Below, one piece after another: positions 1 through 11,200 of a stretch of DNA of 64,000 bases (position 1 is its first letter; each line of letters opens with the position of its first letter). The translations under genes were made by a program, and so were the position numbers. The notes beneath the pieces were generated by a model. The model saw nothing but the letters and a program-made list of their open reading frames with translations. It was not told where the DNA came from and made no database searches. This DNA comes from Asterias rubens (taxonomy: Eukaryota > Echinodermata > Asteroidea > Forcipulatida > Asteriidae): the NCBI RefSeq assembly GCF_902459465.1, contig NC_047076.1, positions 2,865,488 through 2,929,487 of the forward strand, read 5' to 3'.

Positions 1-315
1 TTTGTAAGTATTTGTTGTGTTCACCAATTATTTTGATATGTTTAGATATTCTTTTTTAATTTACGAATATATTATAGGTATTTTGGTATAAGATTTTACT
101 CTGTGAGTGAACTTAGTAAAAAACTTGTTTGTGAATTTGAAACTGAATTATTAGTAAGTGTTGAATGTGTTCACCAATTATATTTTAATAAGTTGTGATA
201 TTTTTAAAATATGTGCGAACATATAGTTTTTCAGTATAAAATTTTACTCTCTGAGTAAAATTAGTAGAAAATATACTCTTATTGTAAGGGATCCGAACGT
301 GAATTTGAAACAAAC
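1..315. repeat. AT-rich tandem duplication, two units of about 150 bp
   Basis: The block from position 1 is repeated from about 148. Both units contain GTGTTCACCAATTAT, a GGTATAAGATTTTACTCT-like segment followed by a GTGAGTGAACTTAGTA-like segment, and GTGAATTTGAAAC. The units differ at many positions, so the duplication is old. No gene is visible here; the short open frames on the minus strand are low-complexity and resemble nothing I know. Confidence 0.7.
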
Positions 316-704
316 TGTATGAATCAAAGTGTGTGAAATACACAGCGAACGTGAAGCGTATTGTGTGTGGGGTAAAAATAGGCATTTGTTTGTTTTCAAA
401 GACAGTTCCGTATGTTCTACCGTCCCTCTCATAACAGCCATGTACTTTCTGTTACATTTCAAATCGGCAGTCACACTGAAAACCATCTGCAGCTGAAAAC
501 ACAATATAGGCCTATATCATTTTAGCAACTATTTCGTCTGATGTCACAGATCGGTCGAAGAAATATTACTCTTGGTCAAACCTACAATCTCATAATTATA
601 CATAATTTATGACCAGACAAATTCATGCTCTCGTCACTGAACTGAGTATAATTGTTTCTCTTTTCTGTTAAGATTTTGTGAATTGCTATAGCTCCAATCT
701 CGTC

Positions 705-725
705 ATGGATAAAGATCCATTATGA
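705..725 (+). promoter_or_regulatory. Possible upstream mini-ORF 1 (6 codons)
   Basis: The ATG of the second visible repeat unit opens a frame reading MDKDPL followed by TGA, in the same repeat context as the real start codon at 910. It could act as an upstream ORF if the transcript begins before 705. The transcription start is unknown, so a regulatory role is only inferred. Confidence 0.3.
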
Positions 726-808
726 ACAGTCTTATTCATGCTTTCTGAACCTACATTTTGTTTTCTCTTTTTACCAAGATTTTGTGAATTGTTAACTCCA
801 ATCTCGTC

Positions 809-829
809 ATGAATTTACATAATTTATGA
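809..829 (+). promoter_or_regulatory. Possible upstream mini-ORF 2 (6 codons)
   Basis: The ATG of the third repeat unit opens MNLHNL followed by TGA. It has the same length as mini-ORF 1 and lies 81 bp before the hormone start codon. Both arise from the tandem duplication; whether either is transcribed is unknown. Confidence 0.3.
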
Positions 830-909
830 ACAGTCGAACTCATGCTTTCTAAGTGACATATTTTGTCTCTCGTTTGAACAAGATTTTGTGAAGAAACTCC
901 AACCTCATC

Positions 910-2506
910 ATGGACTATACCAGAACTAGACCCTTCCTCATCATCAGCTTTCTCCAATGTCTTCTGGTAGTAGTCACCGCCCAGCCCCAACCCCAATCAC
1001 TGGGTCTTCGACGGGGTGGGGACCCGGCCTGGCGTGGTCGGCCCGGACGCTGCGTGTTAACGTTTCAGGATATCGAAGTGCAGCGTCAGGTTGAGTTGCT
1101 GACCGGGGAAAGGGCGGTTTGTTACGGCACCGTTACGGCGTCGGCTTGCGAAGGGGAGTGTATGTCATCCTCGCTCTCTACTCTTCATAGTGCAACCGGT
1201 TTTATCAAGGTAAAACAAAGAGGCAATTTATTAAGTTGCATTGAAGCTAATTGAAGGGTTAACACGTAACATGACGAATGCGTCTTGTACTTAACTCTTA
1301 ACATTAATAAGGAAACGATAGTTATGTTTTTATTAACAAGTATTCTTATTAAGTTCATTTTTGTTTTAGGTCAATACTAATCCATATTATGTTGGTTTTG
1401 AATGCATTCAAGAGAATTTGCATGAGTGTTAGCCTACACTAATACATAATGGGTACGTTTTTTTTAGCACAACAATAATCATATCCAAGCTGCGACGAAC
1501 ACTTCAGTTGCGTCTGTATTTTAGAATTTGGTCTTTGAAAAGTGTTTTGTAATCGTTTGTTATAAAATGCATATGGTTAGAAAGCTGATTTAAAAGTAGA
1601 ATATAATGAGCCACACACGTTTGCTTCGAAATTGCGTGGTTTTCCTTTTACTTTGCGAACTAACACGGTCGGTCATTATTTTATAGTAAAAAAATTTGAC
1701 TCCCATAAATGGCCGACCGTGTTAGTCGACGAGGTAAAAAGAAAACCACGCAATTTCGAGTGATACTTGTGTGGATCATTATATTCTACTTTTAAAATAT
1801 CTTTCTAATGCATTTTATAACAAACGGTCAGGCCTACAAACGCTTTTCAAAGACCAACTCGACCGATCCAAGGCAACGTGTTCCTATAAAAGAAAGTAAA
1901 TCATATTCATTTTGGTTTTACCCGTTAATGAATATTCAGTATCCCCGATGCTAAACGTAAAGTAAAGTAAATCACACGACAACAATTATTATTGCAAACT
2001 ACTACAAAACAACATCAAGTTCCAATCATCATTTTTCTTGTGTGGGCACAGCTTGTTTTTTCTGCTCTAATTATGACGATTCGCCCATCCAGAAATCCCA
2101 ATAGGTAGACAAAAATAGCAGTAGTGGGTGTTACATAATTTGAAAACACGTGTACAAGTCAATGCAGTCGATCCAACTGTGTGGGTTAACATTATTGAGT
2201 GACTCGGGACACCTACAATACATAACAACCAGTCATTGATGATTCCACGTCTGTAACACCTGCTTGTCCACCTTGCCTACGCGCTCATTTTAAAATATCT
2301 CACTTTTTATTTATTTCCATCGTCCCCTGACACCTCTTTCCCGCCAGAACTGCACCTGTTGTCGTGAGACCCAGATGACGTCACATACCGTAGTCTTGTC
2401 TCCGTGCTTCGATGTGGACAGCGGCGATTTGATGGCGGGAGCGGAGTTTGTGGAAGAGTTCCAACAGCCGTCGGGTTGTGACTGTCAAACATGTACTATT
2501 TCATAG
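910..2506 (+). CDS. Bursicon-beta-type (partner of bursicon) cystine-knot hormone, two exons
   Basis: Secreted glycoprotein-hormone-like subunit, 152 aa. Exon 1 is 910-1209 and exon 2 is 2348-2506; the donor is AAG|GTAAAA, the acceptor is CCGCCAG|AAC, and the join is phase 0. Residues 1-24 form a signal peptide with probable cleavage after VVTA. The mature part has 11 cysteines (48, 71, 80, 84, 102, 104, 105, 120, 134, 136, 139), the number usual for bursicon beta. CEGEC (80-84) is the knot's CxGxC. GFIK joined to NCTCCRE across the intron corresponds to the family's GFxKxCxCCRE block, and CDC (134-136) is the terminal CxC. N101 is a possible glycosylation site. In insects this subunit pairs with bursicon alpha and acts on an LGR-type receptor; pairing here is inferred, and no alpha subunit is visible in the window. 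The 1.1-kb intron holds a palindromic element. Earlier 5' UTR exons cannot be excluded. Confidence 0.9.
1530..1885. mobile_element. Palindromic MITE family A, copy A1 (in the bursicon intron)
   Basis: The two arms are nearly complementary around a centre at about 1700. The arms contain GTCTTTGAAAAG, TTATAAAATGCATATGG, GCGTGGTTTTCC and ACACGGTCGG, and the right end is GGCAACGTGTTCCT. The left terminus is missing about 25 bp compared with copies A2 and A3. No coding capacity. Confidence 0.85.
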
Positions 2507-3224
2507 AGGGCGGTTTCATTAGCGGCTACAGCTACGGCTACGGCTAGATTTCCTCGTCATCGTGCATTGAAGTATATGACACCCTTAGCAACACCCTTAG
2601 CAACATTCGAAGCCGTAGCCACCAGTTTGGATACGGCTTACGCCCGGACGCTGCTGCATAATGCATTTGTGTCCGCCCGGCTACATTTGCATATGCAGTT
2701 TGTGTCCGCCCCGTGCAAAACCGTCCTTGCAGTAAATTAAACGCCCTTGCTCGACGAAACACGTTCGCCATATGATTTTTTACAAGCTATTGTACATGAT
2801 GTTCAGCCGTTGGGTGATCGCTGCAATCATAAAATACGTGAATATTCATACTGCAAAACATGTAGGTAGGTTTAGTGCATGCACGCTCGCTAACGCGCGC
2901 CCATACAGTCATGTACATGTCCTCCGGACGGTTTTTGCATAGCCCCGGACACGATTGTATATGCAAAAGTGCCGGAGCGGACAGTATTTTATGGCGGACA
3001 CAATTGAATCTGACACCTATTAAGGCATACATTTTGATCTTCACTATACAACTTGCCCAATTTCAAAAAGCCTATAAGCACACTTGCTTAATGCCGAACA
3101 CACAGCTCTTGCTTATCAAAACTAGGTTACCAGGCTGGAAACCAAACAGTTACAATTGCTTCGACTGGGTACCACACTCATTTCATGCTTAGCATATTTT
3201 TCTGCTTAACAGAATTATGACAGT

Positions 3225-3394
3225 GGGCCCCCGAGTACGATTTCATAGAGCTGCGCACGGAATGTCGCTAAACACGCTTGCCAGAATGATTTTACCAGTG
3301 TGTAAAATCTGCGACTGGCATTGAGCTCATTATTATTGCTTAGCAGAACATTGTCAAGCAATATTTTCTGCCTGAGCAGCTCTATGAAATTGGG
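3225..3394. mobile_element. Family C palindromic element, copy C1
   Basis: Bounded by GATTTCATAGAGCTGC on the left and GCAGCTCTATGAAATTGGG on the right, which are inverted repeats of each other. The same ends bound other copies at 24.1, 43.5, 45.4, 46.9 and 51.4 kb. Non-coding. Confidence 0.7.
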
Positions 3395-4624
3395 ACGTTG
3401 TCCTTATTTAAATAAATAAACACAAATTCAACATTTGTTTTTTTGTTGCTCTTTCCGTTTTAATGTTTCAAGTTAAAAGTTCAACAGTTCAACTTGACAA
3501 AGTGTTCTTGTCGTAGCAGCATTTAATGATGAGGGAATAGTAAGTTATATAAAGGTGGTTTCTGGCAACAAAAATCATGGTTTCATAATTCAATATGTTT
3601 ATGAAAGTATTACATTATAAAATAAATTATTCCCTTTAAACTATTTTGGACACTGGTTTGGTTATAAGCGTAAAGGCACGGAACACGTTTGGTAATAATA
3701 TTACTTGAATCATGTACACATGTATTAGTATAACAATAATTACTTGGTGACGAGCAACGGTGGGCTGTGACTACCTCTGCTGAAGTAACTCAATTTCTCA
3801 CTGAAAAAAAATCGAATCTGAATGAGGAAGACTTCAAGACTGAAGCCTTTCTCGGGCATCTTAAAGCACACAATTTCACTGATTTCTTTTAAGCACATGT
3901 TGAGATACACAAAATGAGAATGCTATAGTCTTTGACAATTACCAAACATGTCCAGTGCCTTTTAAAGAAAGGGAAAACAAATTCAAAGATAAAGTTCATT
4001 GCAAAAACCTGGATGTTAAAATTGACACCATGGGTGTTTTTATCGAAGAGAGAATCAAAATTACCATCAGATGGTGTTATAAATTAAAATAACACAATTT
4101 TTTTTATTTTTGTTTAACAAATTGTTATTTTAACAATCTTTGTTTTTCATGTTGATTTCTCTTAGGTTTTGGACAATGTTATACAAATAATTGATCAGAA
4201 ATATGATACTCTTTTATGAAAGTCAAAACATCATTGTTTATAACATTAAAACATGTTGTCAATTGTATGTCGGTGTGGCAGGAGGCGATGGTCGACATTT
4301 TGTGTGATAGCGCCCTCATGGCTCAAATTCATCCAGCCCATGTTAATTTATCGTATGGGGGCATGGAGAGACAGATACACTGGGGTTGGGTATCCCCTGC
4401 CACACCGGATATTATAAATACGAACAAAGAGTTTGGTCCATAAATGTTATGGAAGTCAACAAACATTGTCATTCTTCTTGTGTTGCTCTTTCTTTCGAAC
4501 CATTGGTGTGCTGTGTGACAAAATGCAACTTGTTTTTCTTCTGGGTTTTTTCAACTGGTTTTGTTCAGAGCCGCTATTGTAGGCATGGAATCAATCTATC
4601 CATCCGGCTGGCCTGAAAATGTAA

Positions 4625-4865
4625 TATTGACTGACTCGTACAGAGTGAAAAGTGCTTGTACCAAATTAAAAGTACTTGAACTTACTAAAACAGAAAGTCG
4701 GACCGACTGACTGAAATGAACTCGTATTGCCTTAAAAGGGTACTTGTACCCAGTGAAAAGTACTCATACTTAACCGACTGAAAAGTACTTGACTTACTAA
4801 AACAGTTTACTCAAACTGATTGCAAATTACTTGTACACGTACATGTACTAATACTAAAACAGGTA
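4625..4865. repeat. Degenerate short repeat rich in GAAAAGTACTTG-like units
   Basis: GTGAAAAGTGCTTGTACC, AGTGAAAAGTACTCATAC, TGAAAAGTACTTGACTTAC and similar strings recur with irregular spacing, together with ACTTACTAAAACAG twice. It looks like a decayed minisatellite. No gene. Confidence 0.5.
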
Positions 4866-5583
4866 CTCTTGCTGAAATGTCAACACAAAACATTATTTCA
4901 GGTGATACAAATAGATCCATTTTAAACAATAAACCCTTTTGTATGAATTGTCCTGTTGTTTATGACTGTCTGAAGCCAAATTCGTTGATAAAGACACTGT
5001 GTTATTACGGTTTATGGCTTCAGTGGTTCTCATTGAGCGTAGCCAGAGGCAATGGTTATTTATTTGCTTAGCAAGTTGGATCTGCTGAGCACAATCTAGC
5101 CAGAAACCAGTCAAAAACAGTATATATTACGTAATCCATATTAAGCTAGTAAGAATCCGGCCAGGGTTAGCCAAAGTGTGCTTAATGCACCGCTCAAATA
5201 CTGCTTAGCTACTATATCATTCTTGCTTACCCGTACAATTATGCACTAAAAAATCTGAGGTCTATGCCATATTCCCTTTCTCATAGCAATGTTCTGCGCA
5301 ATTTCTTTCAGTATCACGCCCCAACATCATAGGTAAGGGAAAAAAATCATTAACAAAAAATTCAAATTATTTTGATTTCTTAGAATTACATTCCCTGATG
5401 CTTGTGAATTTCTTGTACTAAAATTTTAAAATCTCTTATGCTCTGAGCTGAAAAGAAGATTACTTTTTATACATAATACTAAATTGATTTTAGTTGAAGA
5501 TTATTTGGACCCTTACAGGGACAGTTGAACACTAGAATACTCTCTGATTAGCCTTACAGTTAAGAGGTCACACTGGTACAGTC

Positions 5584-8500
5584 TCAAATGGCGTACTTCT
5601 TCTTGCCGTTGTCATTGATAATACAGATGTGCTGTAAATAAAAAATAGGGAGAACAAAATTCAGAAATGCACTAATTACAAGAGGACACAAGAGGGGGCT
5701 ACTTACACTTAATGGAAGTTAAACTAATTTCACATGTACTGGATGTGTACAACAAAACATGAACTGATCTGGTTCCAGGTTTGATTTGCTGCATAACGCA
5801 TATTGCGCCAGAGAACCTTGTAAACCAATACATGGTGCTATGTAAAGGAATTGGTCTCATATTTCAAAAAAATAGCTCCACAATACCTTGCACAAAATAA
5901 CTTACTGAAATAATGAGCGCTATACAAGAAGCCGCTATTATTGTTATTTCTTTTAACCCCCTCCTATTCTTGGTATCATTTTCCAGGGAGTTGGCCAACC
6001 AACTGAAACAATTTATAGGCACAGCCTGTGTATGGCGGCAGAAATGTGCACAGAACAAACTAATGAGGCTGGCATATTTTATCCATAATTCAAAATCACA
6101 GGGGATTATATTAAATGGTCAGGCAGTAGGAGGGTTGACTTTGTACTTTGCAGATGGGCAATTCCGAGCAAACATGGCCATTACACCAAAAAATCACAAG
6201 TTTCTTTCCACTTAGAAGTTATAGCTAACATATGAAACCAATTTATTTTTAGTTGTTGACACGGAATGAACCCAATATTGCCAAATAAGAACTCAGCTTG
6301 GGCTCCATGTAGGCGTGGCTTAATTGACTGGAAAGCAGTATGCGACTGACCGTAATGTGACTGACCATGGTTTTGCCATGTATACCTAAAAGTTCAAGTT
6401 GCTGACCATTTATAAGTATCCTGTTGGATACTCATGTATAAGAGTTGTTTGTTACATAATAGTAACACTTTTGCAAGCTTTTGGGGTTGAGGAAATTTTT
6501 GAATTATGAACAGTTTTTTTTTTTACCATGTCATTTTATGTAATGCGACTGACCGCTTTTTACAACGTTATAACATCCAGAGCACAAAGCCTACAACATT
6601 TCTAATATCATCAGTTCAAAGCCTTGGGTGTCAAGTACAAATCAGTCTATAAACTTAGTGGTAAGAATATCTAACATAGAACTTCTAGCACCAAGATCAA
6701 GAAATGACACAAAAAAGTGTAATGCGACTGACCATGGAATTGCCCAGATGCATTCAACCTATGATACTATTTCAGATTGCCAAAGTTTCATTGAAAGGCG
6801 GATTAAAAAAGGCAAAGAAAAAGTCATCAAAATTGACACTTACACTGAGATCTCTGAAGTACTCATTGTAATCTAAAGCATAACCGACCACAAACTTGTC
6901 TGGAACTTCAAAACCAATGTCTGCAAAAACCAGATCATGAAATGTCAGATTATCACAAGTGACAAACAAAAAAAGGAGAGGTTATAATAAAAATTAAAAT
7001 TTATTTAAACTGCGCCAATTCCAGGCAAACCTGTTCAAAGGCGCATGACAATGAATGATAAAAATATTAAACCATTTAACCATCTAGGAAGTATACAATA
7101 AAATATAAAAATACACAGTGTTTAAAATGCAGAGAACCCTAATAATTACAAAAAGAGATGACCAAAATTAAAGGATGTATCTTCCACTAGGAGCCTGGTT
7201 AGTAGAGCAGAATGTACTACCGTCCAACCTGTTTACAAGGCGTAAAATGCCTTGCTCAAGGACCAAGCTTTGCCAAGTTCCCTTCTTGGGAAGATCATTT
7301 AAACAACCAACAAACAAAAGCCCGAGTTGAAACCAACATTCATAAATACCTAAGACAGTTTCGCTATTCCTATTGGTGGAGAGTGCGTCACGTGGGGGTG
7401 TTTAAACCTTTGATAATGACCAGTAAAAAGTGTTGAAACATAGGCGTGACACGTGAGCTTGCACCTGTGCTTATAAGACAGTTTCGTCATTCCTAATGGT
7501 CAAGAGCAACGGCTGGAACAGTTGTACCACATCACGCGATACGCGCGACGCGCACAGCATTCCCTTATAAGGAGTTGTTTACCCGAGGGCCTTACCATTT
7601 CATAGCTGGAGGGGTGTTGTGTTGAAAGAAATTATTGAACAATTATAATTTTTGCTTTTATTTTATTTTTTGACAAAAAGTGTTTTGACCGAAAAGGTAT
7701 TTATGAATGGGAATCAAAGTGTGTTGAATCGGTTTTCAACTAGTGGTTTAAACCCACCGAGGCCTGCTTCTTGATAATTTACCTCAACTTCGTCTCGGTA
7801 AAATTATCAAGAACCAGGCCTCAGCGGGATTTAACCACTACTTGAAAACCTCTTCACCACACATTGACTCCCTTAGTTCTTTTCAGATCCACCCAAACTG
7901 ATTTAGAGATTATCATTACATGGTGTTACCGCATACCTTTCTATATCATATTTCCACCATGCAAAATTTCAAATCCTACTGAAACAATAGCCTGTTCAGT
8001 TAGATACTTACAATCCGGACGGTAACCCACACTCCTGGGTGTCCTCTTGACTAGGAGGCTGGCAACTTTAACACTCGATGGGTTATGTTCAGCAATCAGC
8101 TTTAGCAGCCTCTTCATGGTATTACCAGTATCAACAATATCCTACACGTAATGAAGAGAGAGATTCTTAAATCATTGACGTTGTCCGAACTATAGTCTAG
8201 CCTGTCCAACTGTAGTACTAGTCTAGAGTACAGACCTAACTTTGGCTGGGTAAATCCCAACTGTAGTTGGACAGTTCCAACTTGGGTTTGACATTCCCAA
8301 CAGGGCTCATTTTAATGTACAGAAATTGAGAAAGTTACTTAACATGAGACTGATACTTTAATACAGGTAGCTTTGTCATTTTCCCCATTTGAAATAGTAA
8401 TAGTACATACAGATCCCAGATATACAGATGATCTGAGGTACATTGTCGCAGTCTTTAATACCTTCTATCAGTCTGGGCAATAAATATTACACCAGTTTGA

Positions 8501-11148
8501 AATTATAGCAGACTCTGCTTTAGGGGGGGGGGGGGATGGGGGAGGGGTACAAAGACAACCTTTCAATCCTTTCTCATCTTACTTATAGACATCTTTCAGT
8601 ACTTTCTTGTCTTACCTCTACAATGAGAACATCTTTGCCTTTAAGATCTGAGAGGTTGTCACTTCCAACTACTTTGATTTCTCCTGTTGATTTGTCATTC
8701 TGGGAAACAAATGACAGAGGGAATTAAAACAAGTAGTTTATTATGCATTAGGCCTTGTACAAAATTAACAGCTTCTGGCTATGGCTAACTGAAATCAATG
8801 CATTATACTCCTATAGGCCTACATCACCATTATAACCAAAATGCCATAGTCAGAACTAAAGTTGCATGACCTCATCAGCCAGAGCCTGGTTGGGTCTGGT
8901 TTTTCTTCCAGCTCAGCCACAACCACTTGACTGATAATCTGATGGCCTTTGACCCCTGTCGATCTAATTTGATGATCCATGACAAACACTTTACTCAGCG
9001 AGGAAAAGTTCAACGACATGGAAACTTGAAAAGAATCAATTGATTATATAGGCCTATCTGACCTTCTTCATGGATAATTGAGTTTCCATCAATAAATTAT
9101 TATTACTGGACAAATAATCAGTCAATCAATAGGGAATAGATTGATCAAATTCTGTGTTAATTTTCTACTCATACCTCGTAGCTCTTCAGTCTGATAAAGT
9201 CCACCCGGAGCTGGACAGATCGTTCAGAATTTCTATTCAATGCCTTGATGTAGTCTAAAAGGTCCGAGCAGAATTTATAGCCGCCTTTGAGCACACACAG
9301 AACCACAAGCGCGTCTTGCCCCATGTCGTTTACAATGTCTCTGGCTAACCTCTCTGTCCTGCAAATTAAAGATTAAGATTTTAGATTACAAATATTTATT
9401 GTCATAATAAAAAAACATGAAATTTTTCTTCCCAAGGAGAATACACACAAATAAAGGCATAATAACAATAGAAAACGAAGAGATTTCAAACAGTTCATGG
9501 TGTGTTAGACATAAAAAAGCATTTTATGTGTGAATAGTTCAAGCATACTTTGCAGATCACTTTCTTGATATGACAGATCACCACTCTTAATGTTTAAACT
9601 TCAAGGGGGACTTAAGCAAATGTTTGGGCACATGCCCCTGTTAAGTTCACAGAAAGCACTTTGGCAAAAACTAGGGGCGTGCCTCCGTCAATCTCATGGA
9701 ATGTATTTAATGAAGCACACCTGGGCAAGCCTCCTTGCCCCACCAGGGAAGCCTAATGCCTGCAAGCATACACTGGCCTCAAATTAACCAATGGCACCCA
9801 CAGCAATTACCATGGTTCCCTGTGCTTTTGCTGTGGTGACTTTTGCAAAGTTCTAACACAAAATTGACATTTTGCTCTATATAGAGGTGCCCTCACCAGA
9901 GCAAATTTGTTGCCCTGGTCTTTGCCTTTGTGCCTCTTCCAAGTCTCCCATAATTTTTTGAAAGATTTTCCAAAGGAAGAGGCTTACACAACATGCCATG
10001 AAAATGGGCCTGCTCTCTCAAAGACGATATTCCAATCTGTATGAGTCAGTCTAGTGAAAGTTATTTGAAGGCCAACATGGTTAAAAGATTAAGGACAGCC
10101 CAAAACACAATGTTCACCGCTACAGACCTGTCTGAGATCACCCCATATGGGATTAAGATTGATTCTAAGTCTTGTTCATAATGACGAGGGACGCAGAACA
10201 TTTTCAGATCATATCCGTTGTAATCATCTTCAATCTGGAAAGAAGAAACAGAGGCTCAATAAACGATGCTAGCACAGAAGAAACGCGAAGCATTAACTCA
10301 TTCTACCTCATTGGCTGAATCTTGTTTAGCCAAGTTCTACCTTATTTAATATTAGGAAAACTCTGGGGTTACAGGGGCTAAATGTCTTGAACATCAGTCA
10401 CACCTATGTAAGGAGCATTCCTTTCAACAATATGTACTTCAATCCATTCCATTCTAAGGTATAAGTTCCTTTGTCGAGACACAAACAAGAACTCTGCTGA
10501 GTCTGGCTCTGAGTCTTTAATACGCACACTAACACATACCCAATCTGACCCTCAAAATAAAAATTGCACTTGTTGTAGTACAATACAATAAAACTCAACT
10601 GCATATTTAGTGTGTAGTGAGCTATCCAATTGCATTATTTTTTTGTTATAGCAGTAAACAGAGACCTGCTAGTATTTGGCTGATGTGTGTATTGCATTAC
10701 ATTGCTCTAAAACCTGAAAACAGCCACAAACAGTGAAACACAGACAAACAGTGAGTTGAGTTTTTGTTGTCTTTTGTCCAAAGTTCACCTAGTGAACTAA
10801 AGTAGTCATGATAGTACGTACGGTAGTTGTTGTTATTTACCTTTAATAAAGGCTTTATGAAATCTGTCATACTATTTATTATGAACAATACAACAAAAGT
10901 CCAAAACCCAACTGCATAGTGCGTAGTGAGCAAGGCAATTGCATTCTTTAATTTGTTTATTAGTATTGTAAACAGAGATCTAGTAACTGGCTGCTGTGTG
11001 TATTGCATTCCATTGCTCTAAAACCTGAAAACAGTCACAAACACAGACAAACAGTGAGTTGGGTTTCTGTTGTCTTTTGATTTGTACAAAAAGTTCAGCT
11101 AAACTACAGTAATTTAATTGTTGTTAGTACCTTTATGAAATCTGCCAT
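5584..11148 (-). CDS. HPRT1: Hypoxanthine phosphoribosyltransferase, seven coding exons
   Basis: Cytosolic purine-salvage enzyme joining hypoxanthine or guanine to PRPP to give IMP or GMP. Coding exons, 5' to 3' on the minus strand: 11131-11148 (MADFIK), 10128-10234, 9175-9358, 8616-8699, 8012-8141, 6844-6920, 5584-5631. All have GT/AG borders and joined phases, giving 215 aa (human protein 218). The PRPP-binding motif [13 protein letters not shown] is at 127-139; [17 protein letters not shown] and [19 protein letters not shown] are also present. Exons of 107, 184 and 77 bp equal human exons 2, 3 and 8 in length. The 84- and 130-bp exons equal human exons 4+5 and 6+7 joined. A second possible first exon lies at 10841-10870. 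Transcription runs away from enkurin and towards bursicon. Confidence 0.95.
6320..6760. repeat. Scattered GCGACTGACC motifs in the last HPRT1 intron
   Basis: ATGCGACTGACC or a one-base variant occurs near 6340, 6355, 6543 and 6723, several times followed by ATGG. Spacing is irregular, so this is a loose local repeat rather than a clean array. Function unknown. Confidence 0.4.
7709..7872. mobile_element. Hairpin element (family G) in an HPRT1 intron
   Basis: Long imperfect inverted repeat. GGGAATCAAAGTGTG, TTTTCAACTAGTGGTTTAAA and GAGGCCTG with TTCTTGATAATTT on the left pair with AAATTATCAAGAACCAGGCCTC, TTTAACCACTACTTGAAAA and ACACATTGACTCCC on the right. Only about 20 bases are unpaired in the middle. 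Non-coding; typical of a MITE. Confidence 0.75.
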
Positions 11149-11200
11149 ACTGTTTATGAACTTGTTACTTGGTCGCCAAGTAGGTGCTTTGTGGAAGAGT
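10588..11200. repeat. About 300-bp tandem duplication covering the HPRT1 first exon
   Basis: The segment with CAACTGCATA, GTGTGTATTGCATT, CATTGCTCTAAAACCTGAAA and the first-exon region occurs twice, at about 10588-10900 and 10903-11200. Pieces are displaced by 278-315 bp because of small indels. Each copy ends with an ATG-containing exon candidate with a GT donor. Confidence 0.8.
10841..10870 (-). CDS. HPRT1: Alternative HPRT1 first coding exon (duplicate)
   Basis: Within the proximal copy of the duplication, an ATG opens [10 protein letters not shown] and ends in phase 0 at a good donor, AAG|GTAAAT. This matches the distal exon MADFIK with its donor AAG|GTACTA. Spliced to the 10128-10234 exon it would give a 219-aa enzyme with four extra residues. 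Its donor looks closer to consensus than the distal one. Which exon is used, or whether both are, cannot be decided from sequence. Confidence 0.6.

Larger units (their letters stand above)
580..915 (+). repeat. Four-copy tandem repeat (about 105 bp) leading into the bursicon start codon
   Basis: AAGATTTTGTGAA recurs at 670, 776 and 880, each followed by a CTCCAATCTCGTCATG-like segment. An older partial unit starts near 584, where ATA replaces ATG. Each unit also carries an ACATAATTTATGAACAGT-like stretch and CTCATGCTTTCT. The hormone start codon at 910 is the ATG of the last unit. The region is upstream of, and partly within, the probable 5' UTR or promoter of the bursicon gene. Confidence 0.8.
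2507..5583. other. Spacer between the convergent bursicon and HPRT1 genes
   Basis: No convincing gene. It contains a 12-bp direct duplication (ACCCTTAGCAAC, about 2581-2604), a fragment related to the 23.6-kb hairpin element (AGCTACGGCTACGGCTAG, about 2527-2548), a family C element at 3225-3394, a terminal fragment of family B near 3928-3966, and a degenerate repeat at about 4620-4860. Short open frames show no recognisable domain. Confidence 0.6.
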
